A DNA stretch of 64,000 nucleotides, taken from contig JACTAT010000008.1 of NCBI GenBank assembly GCA_014526335.1, positions 437,097-501,096 of the forward strand, written 5' to 3'. The stretch comes from Chrysaora quinquecirrha. Taxonomy: Eukaryota > Cnidaria > Scyphozoa > Semaeostomeae > Pelagiidae. Below the pieces are notes generated by a model. That model was not told where the DNA came from. It searched no databases and saw only the letters and a program-made list of their open reading frames with translations. The position numbers were made by a program, and so were the translations under genes. Position 1 is the first letter of the stretch. The number at the start of each line of letters is the position of its first letter. This document shows positions 46,888 to 57,662 of the stretch, one piece after another.

Positions 46888-47016
46888 GTGGGCTACCACA
46901 ATTGTTATAACTTGACTGGGATTCGAACCAGTGACCTTCTGGACAACAAGCCTGGTGACTACTCCACTGCACTAAACAGTGCAATGAAGTAGCCAGCCTA
47001 ACTCGAGGTCCTTCCA
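46831..47016 (-). mobile_element. tRNA-derived SINE with trinucleotide tail
   Basis: Reverse strand. The tRNA-like head includes an A-box region (TAGTGCAGTGGAGTAGTCAC) and an intact B-box, GGTTCGAATCCC (complement of 46919-46930), roughly 45 bases later. The element then runs through a short body into a (GAT)n tail. It is flanked by a 19-bp perfect direct repeat (GCCACAGGTCTCCTCCAAA at 46812-46830 and 47017-47035), which looks like a target-site duplication. Pol III transcription from the head would be expected. Confidence 0.7.
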
Positions 47017-47450
47017 GCCACAGGTCTCCTCCAAAGCCAAGGTGTTTCTTTGTATTTCGGCTTAAGTCGCTTCGCAAAAATGGAATATTCGGTTTACTCT
47101 TGGCAAATCTGGTCTCATGCGTCTCCCATTTTCTATCGCTTAAAACAAATTGGAATAGAAAAGAAGATTACAATGTTTTGGATATGATTGTGATAAGAAC
47201 AAGCGCTTCAATGGATTAAGTCTGAAGATTTTGAAATCCCATACCACACTGACTCTTTTTTGTCTACAGTATATAATAGAGACAAAACCAACTTTATAAC
47301 ATTTCCATGCCTATTCAGTGTACAACCTTTCTCAAGGAAAAATAAAGCATTATTCTGCAAGTTCATGGAGGTATGTTTTCTCATGGAGCATTATTCTGAA
47401 TCGATGGGCAAGATAATAGGTCGAATAAAAAAGAAAGGACTATCTGAGGT

Positions 47451-47703
47451 AAAAAATAGCGGTTTAGTTCTATTCAATCCTTGCGAGAGAAAAAGTATGT
47501 TCTAGCAACGTATTGGCAGTGATACCAGAGGAGCAAATTTACTGCCAAGATGAATGTTACTTCAGACGAAAACGAACAAATAACCAAAATAGACGAAGAA
47601 GAAGTAAGGATAGAACCTTCAAATAAAAAAATAGCGGTTTAGTTCTATTCAATCCTTGCGAGAGAAAAAGTATGTTCTAGCAACGTATTGGCAGTGATAC
47701 CAG
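47451..47703. repeat. 78-bp direct repeat flanking a start-codon exon
   Basis: Copies at 47451-47528 and 47625-47703 (GGTTTAGTTCTATTCAATCC core, ending GGCAGTGATACCAG) are identical by eye apart from the length of an A run. The 97 bp between them hold the candidate first exon of the MFS gene. Confidence 0.8.
47550..47603 (+). CDS. Candidate first coding exon of MFS transporter gene
   Basis: ATG at 47550 opens an acidic hydrophilic peptide (MNVTSDENEQITKIDEEE) ending at a consensus GTAAGG donor in phase 0. Such a cytosolic acidic amino terminus is normal for monocarboxylate-transporter-like proteins. The exon carrying transmembrane helix 1 with the family's 'DGGxGWxV' motif, which should follow, was not found before 48543. 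The link to the gene is therefore positional only. Confidence 0.35.
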
Positions 47704-48542
47704 TAAAACGGATTCTCGAGGCTTTCATTTGGGGTTTGGACGTTGTCTTTCACAAAGGGTTATAGTTCCAGTTACTTCCAGCAGTTTTAGGTGTCTTACT
47801 TTTAAAAGTATTTTATGTATCTGTTAGTTATATCGAACCTAGCAAAATCAGAGGAACCTTAGACGTATGACATGCATAATAGAATTGCGGGGTGTTCATA
47901 TGACACTAAGTTGCAAAATTCGCTAAACATCATAAAGATAATAAAAGCTTTTGCCCACGACCGCATTGTGCAAAATAGACTGCCCCAAAAAAAATTTATG
48001 AAAGGGTAGGTAACATCAACATAATTTATCCGTTCAAGCCGGCGAAAAAGGGCGGAAAACTTAGATCATATATGACATAATGTTAGTTTTACCGGAATTA
48101 CCAGTTGCTAACTTCAGGTTTTTATGGTTTCAAAATAAATTCCTCTTCACTACTTCACCACTGAATATCAAAAGCATTGTTAAATGTAATTGGCAAAATT
48201 TATACGAAAAAAAATCTTCAGCATGTAACCCAAGAATTTTTTTATCTTTTTCGTCACCTGAAGTTTTTACAACTCAAAGACTTTAGATTTACATGTCATA
48301 CAAATAAACGCAAAAACAAATTTGAAATTAATTATTATCGGTACAGGAAAGATTTAAGGGTGTTTTATCTCAATTTTATTGATAAAGAGTTTAATAATAT
48401 TAATAATTTCGATAATAATTATTTTTACTCTTGTTTATTCCTATGTAGTGCTCTACCGAGCGCAAAACACTCTCCTTTACACGAATTTTAAATGATACTC
48501 GATCGTTTGTCTGATATAATTTTATGATTTTTGTCACTATAG
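47704..48542. other. Region where helix-1 exon was expected
   Basis: I searched all forward frames for the SLC16 helix-1 motif (PDGG or a variant followed by G-W-x-V) and did not find it. The sequence is A+T-rich with no convincing exon. Confidence 0.4.
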
Positions 48543-48824
48543 CCTGGGTGGGTTCCATCGCCGATTTCTTTGCATATTTATTTGGACCAGTGGCCAGTAC
48601 ATTATCAAAGCGATTCGGGCATCATACTGTTATAATCAGTGGTGGTATATTGTGTTCTATTGGCCTGATATTAACATCATTTGCCACGAAGTTGGAATAC
48701 ATGTGCCTTAGTTTTGGAATAATTACTGGAATCGGATGCTGTCTTTCTTATATACCTGTTCACGTGGTGCTTTCTTCCTGTTTTCACAAGAACAGATCAT
48801 TAGCTATGAGCATCGCAGCTTCTG
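48543..48824 (+). CDS. Monocarboxylate-transporter-like (SLC16-type) MFS, exon with helices 2-4
   Basis: Exon after acceptor TCACTATAG, phase 1. It reads WVGSIADFFAYLFGPVAS, then SKRFGHHTVIISGGILCSIG, then GIITGIGCCLSYIPVHVVLS and ends IAASG. These match the SLC16 pattern 'W-(I/V)-G-S-I', the R-F-G loop after helix 2, and the 'YxP' helix 4. The donor is GCAAGT, a GC-AG intron; phase 1 with the next exon gives an uninterrupted Gly codon, supporting this choice. Expected role: proton- or sodium-coupled transport of small carboxylates or related molecules across the plasma membrane. Confidence 0.88.
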
Positions 48825-49457
48825 GCAAGTTTACTTATACTTTATAAGATTTCTTTGCTCTTTCTGTATTACTCGCTTAATGCAAACCAGCCTACACCAT
48901 CACAAAAGCCACGTCATTTTAGACCGTAAGACGCAGTGGCCTTTTATTCTATATTGGGACGTTTTGATGACGTTTTGATGCGGCGTTAAAAGCGGCAGCA
49001 TAAAATACTATATGGCGGCTTTAACTTAAACAATTAGAATAGAAGAAAATAAGATCGACTCAAAACGATGGGTTGATTTTTCCAAAACCGTTGTGAACCA
49101 GTGCGAGATACTTTATAAAAAGTCAGTCAAATTTCGATGTCTTACCAATGTGTTGTTAAGCAAATCGAAGTCATCTAAATTAAGTCAGACCTGGTTGTAA
49201 GGTGTGTACTTATTTGTTTGTTGTGTAAAAGTGTAAGATGCCCCATATCTGATGATTACTAGGCTAAAATTTGCTTAATTCAAATTCTGAAAAATTGTGG
49301 TGAGCATTTATCTTAGAGGGCGCTTCAAAAAGGGATGGGTGTTAGATGTTGCTATTCACTTTTCAGGCTAGGCAGCAAAACGGATGATCGAAGTTTCAAT
49401 TTGACCATTTTTTCATTCTTGTCGTCATAACTTTGCTTGACACGTTTTTCATTTTAG

Positions 49458-49753
49458 GATTTAATACAGGGATGTTCACCATGGGTCCCTTAGTCAGCTA
49501 TCTGACTCAACTTTATGGCTGGAGGATAACATACAGAATTCTGGCGATACAGGGACTCCTTATAGTTATATTAGCTATGACATTTCGTCCGTCTAAATGC
49601 TTTCCACATAAACAGACAAAGGAGAAACCTTCCTTGAGCGAAATGCTCAAACTTGGCTTTGCAAAAGATGTGTTTAAAGATCGAAAGTTTATTGCTCTCC
49701 TCTGTGCAACAACAGCAGCAGGATTTGGAATTTTCGTCCCGAAGACATTCCTC
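49458..49753 (+). CDS. SLC16-type MFS, exon with helices 5-6 and central loop
   Basis: Acceptor CATTTTAG, phase 1; donor GTAAGT, phase 0. Reads FNTGMFTMGPLVSYLTQLYG, WRITYRILAIQGLLIVILAM, then a charged central loop rich in Lys/Pro (KQTKEKPSLSEMLKLGF) and the start of helix 7 (ALLCATTAAGFGIFVPKTFL). The 'YGWR' after helix 5 is a family hallmark. The intracellular loop is short compared with vertebrate MCTs. Confidence 0.88.
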
Positions 49754-51049
49754 GTAAGTACCTCTTGCAACGGTTTATACATTTTGAAAAGATAACAGGA
49801 TGTACGTGGTACGCCTGAAAAAAATTTCGTCCAACGATGTCTTGCTTAACCAAAGACGCGGCTACATGTGCGATTGTTCTGGCGACGCAACATTCCCAAA
49901 ACTGCCTAATTATGAAAAATCCTTAGGTGGCTCACGTGGGACAAAATTTCTTTTGACAAAGTAATGCGACAATCAACTTGCGCGGAAAGAAGAATAGGTC
50001 CTAGAAAATTCTCAGAAAAACGCACGAAAACAATGCAATTTGCGTCGCCATTGCAAAAAACCGGCTACACGCCGCGACATTGTTGGCGACAAGCAACAAC
50101 ATGTCGCGGAAAGTTCAAACAAATCAATGTTCTGCGACCCCGTGTTCTATCCCTCGCAGCACGTGCGACTTTTAGTTTTTCTGGTCGCGACGACAATTTT
50201 GGACGTGTTCTGTCGCCATTTCAAGCAAAAAGTCGCACGTGAAGCCAGAACTTATTATTGCAACATAAACTTTGGTCAATAACGATTTGAAACCCATTCA
50301 ACCCTATCCATATTGGGCTTTTTAGGCTGTATTGGGGCCTTGAAGGTCCCCTAGGGAAGCCCCTTTAATGTCTGAAACCACAACCCTTACAAAGATTAAA
50401 CTTCATACCAAGGTAATGGACTGGCCCCAAGAATAAACTATACTGTTGATATGAAATTACATACTGCTGTTCCTAAAAAGTAGAGAATAGGATGGAACAG
50501 CACGTTCAACAAGTAATCGTCTAAAAAACTACCAATTTTTCAACGAACTCTAGAACTACTAAGTTGCTCTGAAATATGATTCTACCAGATGAAAAAAATT
50601 ACAGGACAGACCGTTAATATACTACCATTTACAGTGAAAAGTGTTTCGAATAATTGAGACCAAAATTCATCTAAGCGTTTTAGAATTTTTTCCACCTCAA
50701 GGCAAAAAAGCCAGAACCAGACAGAGAGAGAGCTTTCGATATATAAATTGTCGGTCTGTATGCTTTCAATGAAACTCGAAAAATTGAAAAAAAAAAACGG
50801 CAACTCAGATTAAAAAGACACACGGCAGGCTTCGTATTCTTCACACAACGCCGAGACTCGAGTAGAACATTCTGGCAATCATAGAAATTATTGTGGTTAA
50901 CTGAATTTGATGGGTTCAGGTATTGAAAAATGTCAAAATCAGCCAGTAAGTAAGGAACCTTTGTGGGAGGAATCGAAGAAATCGCGTAGCTTGTTCAGTT
51001 TCGCTTTTTAATATAATTTTTGAATTTATTCGTATTATTGATCCTTTAG
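49754..51049. other. MFS intron; holds a GC-richer dispersed-element-like patch
   Basis: The stretch 49830-50240 contains repeated GCGAC/GTCGC phrases (GCGACATTGTTGGCGACAAG; CAACATGTCGCGG), unlike the flanking A+T-rich DNA. It is probably a non-autonomous element. No coding sequence supported. Confidence 0.4.
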
Positions 51050-51419
51050 ATAAAATACGCAAGTGAAATCGGACTAAAACCATCCAAGTCATCTCAGCTA
51101 TACATATACATTGGGGTCTCTGCAATAATTGGGAAATTCTTTATTGCGGTTACATCAAGGACTGGCAAAATAAGAAACTCATTACTTTGTCAGATAACAT
51201 TATTTGTATCCGGATTGACGGCGATACTGTCATCTTTAACTTCATCATACAAAACCCTTGTTCTATTTGCTGTTTTCTATGGGTCATCAAATGGAGCTTA
51301 TGGTGGATTAATTTCAGTAACAACGTTTGAAGTAGTGGGACATGAAAAGATGAATCACGCTTGGGGAACAATGTCTGGTTTAAGATCATTCGGCTACTTG
51401 CTTGGTCCACCTCTAGCTG
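51050..51419 (+). CDS. SLC16-type MFS, exon with helices 7-11
   Basis: Acceptor ATCCTTTAG, phase 0; donor GTAATT, phase 1. Reads IKYASEIGLKPSKSSQLYIY, continues through helix 8-10 sequence (SNGAYGGLISVTTFEVVGHE) and ends RSFGYLLGPPLAG. 'GPPLAG' before the last helix is the strongest SLC16 marker. The exon is open throughout with no frame break. Confidence 0.9.
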
Positions 51420-52443
51420 GTAATTATTTTGAATACTCTTTTTCCTCTAATAAGCGTACAGGCCCTTGTAAAAGGGGAGAGTTTACCACGAAGGCAAAAT
51501 AATATGAAAAACAATGTCATTCAAAAATGACATTCAAAATCTATGAGATAATGAGATATGGTAAGCGTTGTTTTGCCATTTTCTTTACTTCTGTTCATGA
51601 ATTTCAGAGCAATAAAGATAACTGGATCGACTACACTCTTTTTTTTATAAGAACAATTTTATAAGAACACGAGCCTTGATTTTGCCCAGATTATAAGAAC
51701 AAAATAAGAACAAGCTGAGGCTGGGCGTTTCATAAACCCTGAGAATATCAGCTAAATATGAAAGTACGACAGTCAGACAACGTAAAAAGCAAGCAAACAA
51801 TGAAATGGACAAGCGTGCTCCATTTTTAAACAACCCTATCACCACTAAAGTCATTCACTGATAAAATCTAGATGTCTCAGTAACCAAAGAATTAAGAACA
51901 GATTAAGAACATTTCAGGCTCAAAAAAGGCAAAAAACTTAAGAACAGCCAGCCTCAATCAAAATTTCCTGGTTCTTATAAAAATAAGAATGTAACACGTT
52001 TCAGTATACACGATCACTGCATTTGGGTTAAACAAGCAATATTCAAAATATGCCCCGAGCACCGGTATATAGTCCAAAGATTTGTTCAGATTCGTCGTTC
52101 GATGTTCCCTTAGCAATGTATACGCTCTTACGCAACCTTGAAAGGAAGTGATGTCACTCAACAATTCAAAAAATCTTCACGTGACTCGCGGGATAGAAAT
52201 GGAAAGACAGAAATTTTAATGAAAAAACTTAGTTTTGTTTCAAACAGAGAAAGAGACTTAGAAAACGCAAAATACATTTATTCCAATATTTAAGGCATCG
52301 TGGGAATGCATGAGGATTCTTTGGGCTAACCATCGTAAACGCCTTTCTTTGAATTACACCTACAAATTCACAATTTTAAACCTGCAGTTATCAACACGGC
52401 TGCGATAAGTCTCGCAACGCATAGTCACTAACAATGATTTCAA

Positions 52444-52582
52444 TGTAATATATGCTAATGTATGCGTTATGTCATTCTATGACCTTATGACCTTTGTTCA
52501 TGCTTTTGAAAATTAGTCTTGAATTTCGCAAGCACATGGTGGTTGTTTTCTTGAACTCTCTCTGCCGAGCCCAAGCATTACA
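52444..52582 (+). repeat. 5' LTR
   Basis: 139 bp, TG...CA ends, identical by eye to 57524-57662. An unusually short LTR with no obvious TATA box near its start. Confidence 0.92.
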
Positions 52583-52623
52583 CTGGTGACAGAGGTGACA
52601 GAAGCTGAGTTTCAAGTCTTACC

Positions 52624-53682
52624 ATGGCTTCGAATACTGCTGTGATCCCTGAGAAGTTTGAGAGCGGGGATTTTGTCTCCTGGCTTAGAAATTTTGAGTG
52701 CTGCAGCACGGCCAACAACTGGGCGGCCGCTGACAAGCTGAAGAAGCTGCCTGCCTTCCTCAAAGGCCCTGCTGCTGCCTATTTCCACAGTTTGCCTGCC
52801 GAAAGCAAGGACACATACGCACACTTAACCACGAGTTTGAAGGATGCCTTATGTCCCAAGGTGGATCGAGAGATGTTTTATGCAACTTTTGAACGTCGCC
52901 GCCTTCGCCCCAATGAGGACCCTTCACTCTTGTTATGGGAGCTCGAAGACTTACTCACCAAAGCTGACCCAGACCTATCTGAGGAGGCCAAACAAGCCCT
53001 TTTGTCAAGACAGTTCATGAAGAGTTTGCCGGAAGATCTACGACTTCGCCTTCTCGAGCACAACCCAACGCCGTCCCTGTCGGATATGCGCGATTTTGTT
53101 CGCCGATATAGAGCAGTTCATCGGGACGACGGCAGTTCTCCAGTATGTGCCATACAGGACCAGAAGACACCCTCTGTTCACGCTGATGGCGATCTCGCAG
53201 CATCTGTCCGATCCCTGTCTGCAGCAGTTGCCGCATTGTCCGTCCAACAACAAGAACTCAAGGCCGCCATGAAGCAACAACATCCACAACATAATCCACA
53301 ACAACAGCAACAGCCCCAATACTCAAGATGGCGTTCGCGTCGTGGAGGAGGTCGCCCAGGGACTCGCTGCTTCAATTGCAATCAGCTGGGTCACTTTGCC
53401 AATGCTTGTCCTTGGGACCTCCACTGCTCAACTTGCCGTGGATGGGGACATACCCACTTGCAGTGCCCAACAAGCTATCATCCTTATAATGCATCCAACC
53501 CAATGCATCAAGAAGATGGACATGGCAGAAGAGGAAGAGGGCCTTCTACTGGCCTACTTCAACAACCCCCAGTGGAGGACAGTTTTTATTTTAATAGCAA
53601 GAACGCTCCTGCACCATTTTCTCCTACTGCATCACATGTGAGTACTGCGAATTCTTTAAACTTCAAAGGGGTGCCTCAGTAA
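52624..53682 (+). CDS. Retrotransposon gag (nucleocapsid-containing)
   Basis: 352 codons, intact, starting at ACCATGG, a strong initiation context. The amino half is a capsid-like retrotransposon gag domain (FVSWLRNFECCSTANNWAAA, then FLKGPAAAYFHSLP). A Gln-rich stretch follows, with an Arg/Gly-rich linker and two zinc knuckles of the form C-x2-C-x4-H-x4-C at about residues 249-262 (CFNCNQLGHFANAC) and 268-281 (CSTCRGWGHTHLQC). It forms the particle that packages element RNA. The TAA at 53680 lies just after a TTTAAAC slippery site leading into pol. Confidence 0.93.
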   Translation: MASNTAVIPEKFESGDFVSWLRNFECCSTANNWAAADKLKKLPAFLKGPAAAYFHSLPAESKDTYAHLTTSLKDALCPKVDREMFYATFERRRLRPNEDPSLLLWELEDLLTKADPDLSEEAKQALLSRQFMKSLPEDLRLRLLEHNPTPSLSDMRDFVRRYRAVHRDDGSSPVCAIQDQKTPSVHADGDLAASVRSLSAAVAALSVQQQELKAAMKQQHPQHNPQQQQQPQYSRWRSRRGGGRPGTRCFNCNQLGHFANACPWDLHCSTCRGWGHTHLQCPTSYHPYNASNPMHQEDGHGRRGRGPSTGLLQQPPVEDSFYFNSKNAPAPFSPTASHVSTANSLNFKGVPQ

Positions 53683-53705
53683 AGGGCTGGATTGAAGGTC
53701 ACCCC
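53655..53705 (+). promoter_or_regulatory. Predicted -1 ribosomal frameshift signal (gag to pol)
   Basis: TTTAAAC at 53655-53661 is in the exact gag frame required (T TTA AAC). After 6 bases, GGGGTG (53668-53673) can pair with CACCCC (53700-53705), a 6-bp stem with a 26-nt loop. Slipping back one base enters a frame that is open straight into the protease, bypassing the gag stop at 53680. Heptamer, frame and hairpin are seen directly; function is inference. Confidence 0.75.
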
Positions 53706-56700
53706 CCTGTTTTCTCATTGGTTTCCCCAGTTGTAGGGTCTACCTCTCTCCAGCCACTCATTCAATGTTCTTTAGGTAATATGAATGTGAAAGCCTTAAT
53801 TGATACTGGTTCTATGAAGTCCTTTGTTAGTCAGCAGGTTTTTGCAGAACTTCAGCCGCAGCCCGAACTCCACCCCGTCACTTCTAATTGTGTGGGTATA
53901 ACTGGTCAACCTCTTCATCTTCTTGGGACAGCACAAGTTAAATTGTCATTCCTTTGCAATGGTCTCCACTCCTATCCAGGTAATTTTCAAGTCTCTTCAA
54001 ACCTCCTTAAACCATTGCATTGCATTTTAGGTTGGGATTTTCTCACCTCAATGGGCTCCAATTGGTGTATAAGGCCAATGGGATGTACTTCCTTGAAGGG
54101 CCCCATGGTTCAACCCCATTAACTCCCTATAATGACGGGCTCTTTGTCCCTCCTGTCTTGGATTCTACAGATCCAGGGGGTAAGGCACATAGTGCTGATG
54201 GGTCAACTTGTTTTCTTGTGCAGTCAGCCCAAAGGGGTCCAGTTTCTGTCACACTTCCCTCTAACATTTGTATTCCAGCCAGAAGTGAAGTGTTAGTCAA
54301 GTGTCAGGTTTCCAAGAGCTGTAAAGATCAGTTAGGAATGATAACCCCACTTGATAGTTCTCTTTCAGCCCATCTCCTTGTGGCTTATACAGTTAGTCAA
54401 GCAGATAACCGATCTACACCAGTACGTTTAATGAATACGTCTAATATTCACCTTGAATTACAGGCCGGACAAAAGATAGGTGAATTCTGCCCACTCGTAG
54501 AAGCACCCTCTCCACCCTCTCAGCCCAGCTATATTAATGCTTCTTGTAGTGCTCACACTGTTTCAGCAACCATCAAAGGTCAGTTAGAAAAAGCTATCAG
54601 TACTGACCTTAGCTCTTCTGACAGACAAAACTACTCCATACCCTGCTTGAATATTCGGATGTCTTTGAGGAAAGTTTGGGTCACACAGAGGTTGTCAAGC
54701 ACCGTATCGATACTGGTGACTCCTTCCCATAAGGCAATATCCTCGGCGTTTGCCTTATGCTTACCGTGAAGAAGTCAGAACCCAAGTGTCTGACATGTTG
54801 AAGCAAGGCGTTATCCAACCCAGTCATAGCCCTTGGGCATCACCAGTTGTCTTGGTGAAGAAGAAGGATGGCACTTATCGCTTTTGCATAGATTATCGAA
54901 AGCTCAATGAGGTAACAAAGCGTGATGCACACCTTACCACGTGTTGATGACCTCCTTGATGCACTTCAAGGTGCCTGCATGTTCAGTACACTTGACTTGC
55001 GCTCAGGGTACTGGCAAGTCAGTGTTGATCCTTGTGATCGTGAAAAGACTGCCTTCATAACCCCTGAAGGTCTATGGGAATTTCTACGCCTTCCTTTTGG
55101 AGTCTCGGGGGGATGTGCAACCTTTCAGAGAGCCATTGAAATAGTCTTATCTGGCCTCACCTATGACACCTGCTTAGCTTACTTTGATGATATTATTGTG
55201 CCTTCTACCAATTTACAGCAACATTGCTCTCGTTTGTCAAGTGTTTTATCTCGGTTTCGCCAGCACAATTTGCAAGTCAAGGCTACTAAGTGCTCTTTTG
55301 GTGCTACAAATGTTGCATTTCTAGGTCATGTTGTCTCAGCACAGGGTGTGCATACAGATCCAAGGAAACTTGCTGCAGTCACTGACTTGCCTACCCCAAC
55401 CACAGTTGCACAGGTTAGATCTTTTCTTGGTTTGGCAGGGTATTACCGCAAATTTATACCTAATTTTGCCACTGTAGCTGCACCTTTGGTCTCCCTTACC
55501 AAAAGTGTGCCAAATTCTTGTGGACTGATGTACACAACCAGGCTTTTAATGGTCTGAAGAATGCTTTATGTAAAGCTCCTGTTCTAGCCTACCCCAAACT
55601 TGATAAACCTTTCATCCTTCAGACTGATGCCTCTGATGTTGGGTTGGGTGCAGTCCTTACTCAACATGATTCATCTGGCCTTGAGCATGTGATCTCATAT
55701 GCAAGTAGATCTCTGTCTGACAGTGAAGCAAAATACTCTGCCACAGAGAAGGAAGCTCTGGCTGTGGTTTTCGCCACAAATCATTTCCGCCCTTACCTTC
55801 TAGGCAAGAAATTTACCGTGGTCACTGACCATCATGCTCTACGCTGGCTGCACTCCATCGAACCTAAGGGCCGTTTAGCCCGCTGGATCATGGACCTCCA
55901 GGAATATTCATTTGACGTCCAGCACAGGCCAGGGTCCACAAATCAAAATGCAGATTCTCTCTCACGTTTTCTGCCTGACCAATGTACAGCTTTTTCTCAG
56001 AGTTTCACCGAGATGCCATCTCAAACCTGTGCCAGCACAGTAACACCAAGTTTCAGTCTTCAAGAAGCTCAATGTAAGGATCCTATTTTGAAGTGCATTA
56101 TTGACCTCAAAACTTCTGATCTGCCCAAACCCCCGCTTTTTGTTTGGTCTCATGACCCCCTCTTAAAGGCATATTGGCACTGCTGGGATTCCTTATGTGT
56201 GATCAATGGGTTGCTTGTCAAAAGTGCCCTCCCGAGCGACCTCTTTCAGAATATTCCTTTGTAATTCCATCTAGCCTAGTCACATCTGTATTGCAAGGTA
56301 TTCATAGCAGCCCCTTTTCTGGCCACCTTGGCATAAAACGCACCATCTTGCGGACAAAAAATAGGTTCTTTTGGCCCGGCATGAAATCTGATATTTCTGA
56401 TTTTGTTCGCTCTTGTCAAGTTTGTGCCAAAAACAAACTGGATCACTCCAAGAACAAGGCACCTCTTCAGCAAATTCAAGTCAGTGAGCCTTTTGTGTTT
56501 TGGGCCATGGATTACATGGGTCCCTTACCAGAAACTAGTCGTGGCAATAAGCACCTTCTTGTTGTTATGGATCACTTCACTAAGTGGTGTGAGGTTTTTC
56601 CCACTGTTGACCAGAAGGCTTCTACTGTTGCAGAAATTCTAGTTTCCAGAGTTTTCAGTCGTTTTGGGCCTCCCACTATTCTCCATTCCGACCAAGGTCG

Positions 56701-57454
56701 AAACTTTGAAAGCCACTTAATGCAGGAAATCTGTCTTTTAATGGGCACTCACAAGTCACGTACTACTGCTTACCACCCACAATGTGACGGACTTGTTGAG
56801 CGCCATAACAGAACCATTCAAGATATGCTTTCTGCTTTCGTGTCAGACCGTAAAGATGACTGGGATCTTTGGGTCAGCCTAGTTGTATATGCCTATAATA
56901 CCAGCGTTCATGATTCCACTGGGTTTAGTCCATACGAGTTAGTTTTTGGCCGTTCTGCCCGTACACCTCTTGAGCTCGATTTAGACTTGCCATTGAAAAG
57001 CCCTTGCAGTCAGTCAGAACACTCTCAATCCATTCGTCGCTCTTTACAGTCTATCAAACAGGCCGCTCAGAGCAATTTAGCGGCTAGTCGCTCTAGGCAG
57101 AAGCATTATTACGATCAGCGTGTCAGTAACTGGAGCCCTTATGCTGTTGGCAGTTCGGTGTGGTTGCGACGCCCAAAATCATGGAAATTCGGGGGCAGGT
57201 GGATAGGACCCTTCCAGGTTGTATCCAGACAAGGGGTAAACTATACCATACGTTCCAAGGAAGGGAAAACCCAGGTTGTCCACCATGACAACTTAAAAAC
57301 TTGTGTTGTCCCAGCAGGTAAGGGAGTGCCATTCTCCCTGTGCCAGAGTCTGCGGAAAATATCATTGTCGCTGGAGACCCTGCTGCACCAGCAGAGGACA
57401 TTCTACCTGGGCAGGTTCCTGATGTACCCCGACGTGTGCGGCCTGCACGACTGA
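53683..57454 (+). pseudogene. Retrotransposon pol (protease, RT, RNase H, integrase), frame-broken
   Basis: Protease: LIDTGS active site (53802) and the flap-side GWDFL. Reverse transcriptase: [46 protein letters not shown] and the catalytic YFDD at 55180-55191. RNase H: TDASDVGLGAVL, the TEKEALAVV Glu region and TDHHALRWL. Integrase: H-H-C-C zinc-binding start (HLGIKR, CQVCAKNK), catalytic D (MDYMGPLP), D (HSDQGRNF) and E (ERHNR), then a GPF-type tail (WIGPFQV). The frame changes near 54048, 54628, 54732, 54930, 55502 and 56222, every change corresponding to a net loss of one or two bases. As written the polyprotein cannot be made, though all catalytic motifs are present. Confidence 0.9.
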
Positions 57455-57523
57455 GGCAAAATATTGAACCCCCTTTGAGGTATGGAGAATTCGTGGTACA
57501 TTAAAAGAGAAGGGAGGGGATGG

Positions 57524-57662
57524 TGTAATATATGCTAATGTATGCGTTATGTCATTCTATGACCTTATGACCTTTGTTCATGCTTTTGAAAATTAGTCTT
57601 GAATTTCGCAAGCACATGGTGGTTGTTTTCTTGAACTCTCTCTGCCGAGCCCAAGCATTACA
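57524..57662 (+). repeat. 3' LTR
   Basis: 139 bp, preceded by a polypurine tract. Its last bases run directly into the transporter's last-helix exon. Contains the possible splice acceptor CCCAAG ending at 57655. Confidence 0.92.

Larger units (their letters stand above)
52444..57662 (+). mobile_element. Ty3/gypsy-type LTR retrotransposon
   Basis: A 5219-bp element with 139-bp LTRs starting TGTAATATATG and ending CATTACA. Order inside: gag (52624), protease, reverse transcriptase, RNase H, integrase (to 57454). This PR-RT-RH-IN order defines Ty3/gypsy elements. A primer-binding-site candidate TGGTGACAGAG starts 1 base after the 5' LTR (52584). A purine tract, AAAAGAGAAGGGAGGGGA (about 57503-57520), precedes the 3' LTR. 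The five flanking bases are TTCAA (left) and CACAA (right), only partly alike, so a target duplication is uncertain. LTRs are identical by eye, implying recent insertion. It lies in the same orientation as the MFS host gene. Confidence 0.93.

Noticed and set aside
46641..47077. Poly-Met and poly-Ser open frames
   Set aside because: Products of the (CAT)n microsatellites and the SINE.
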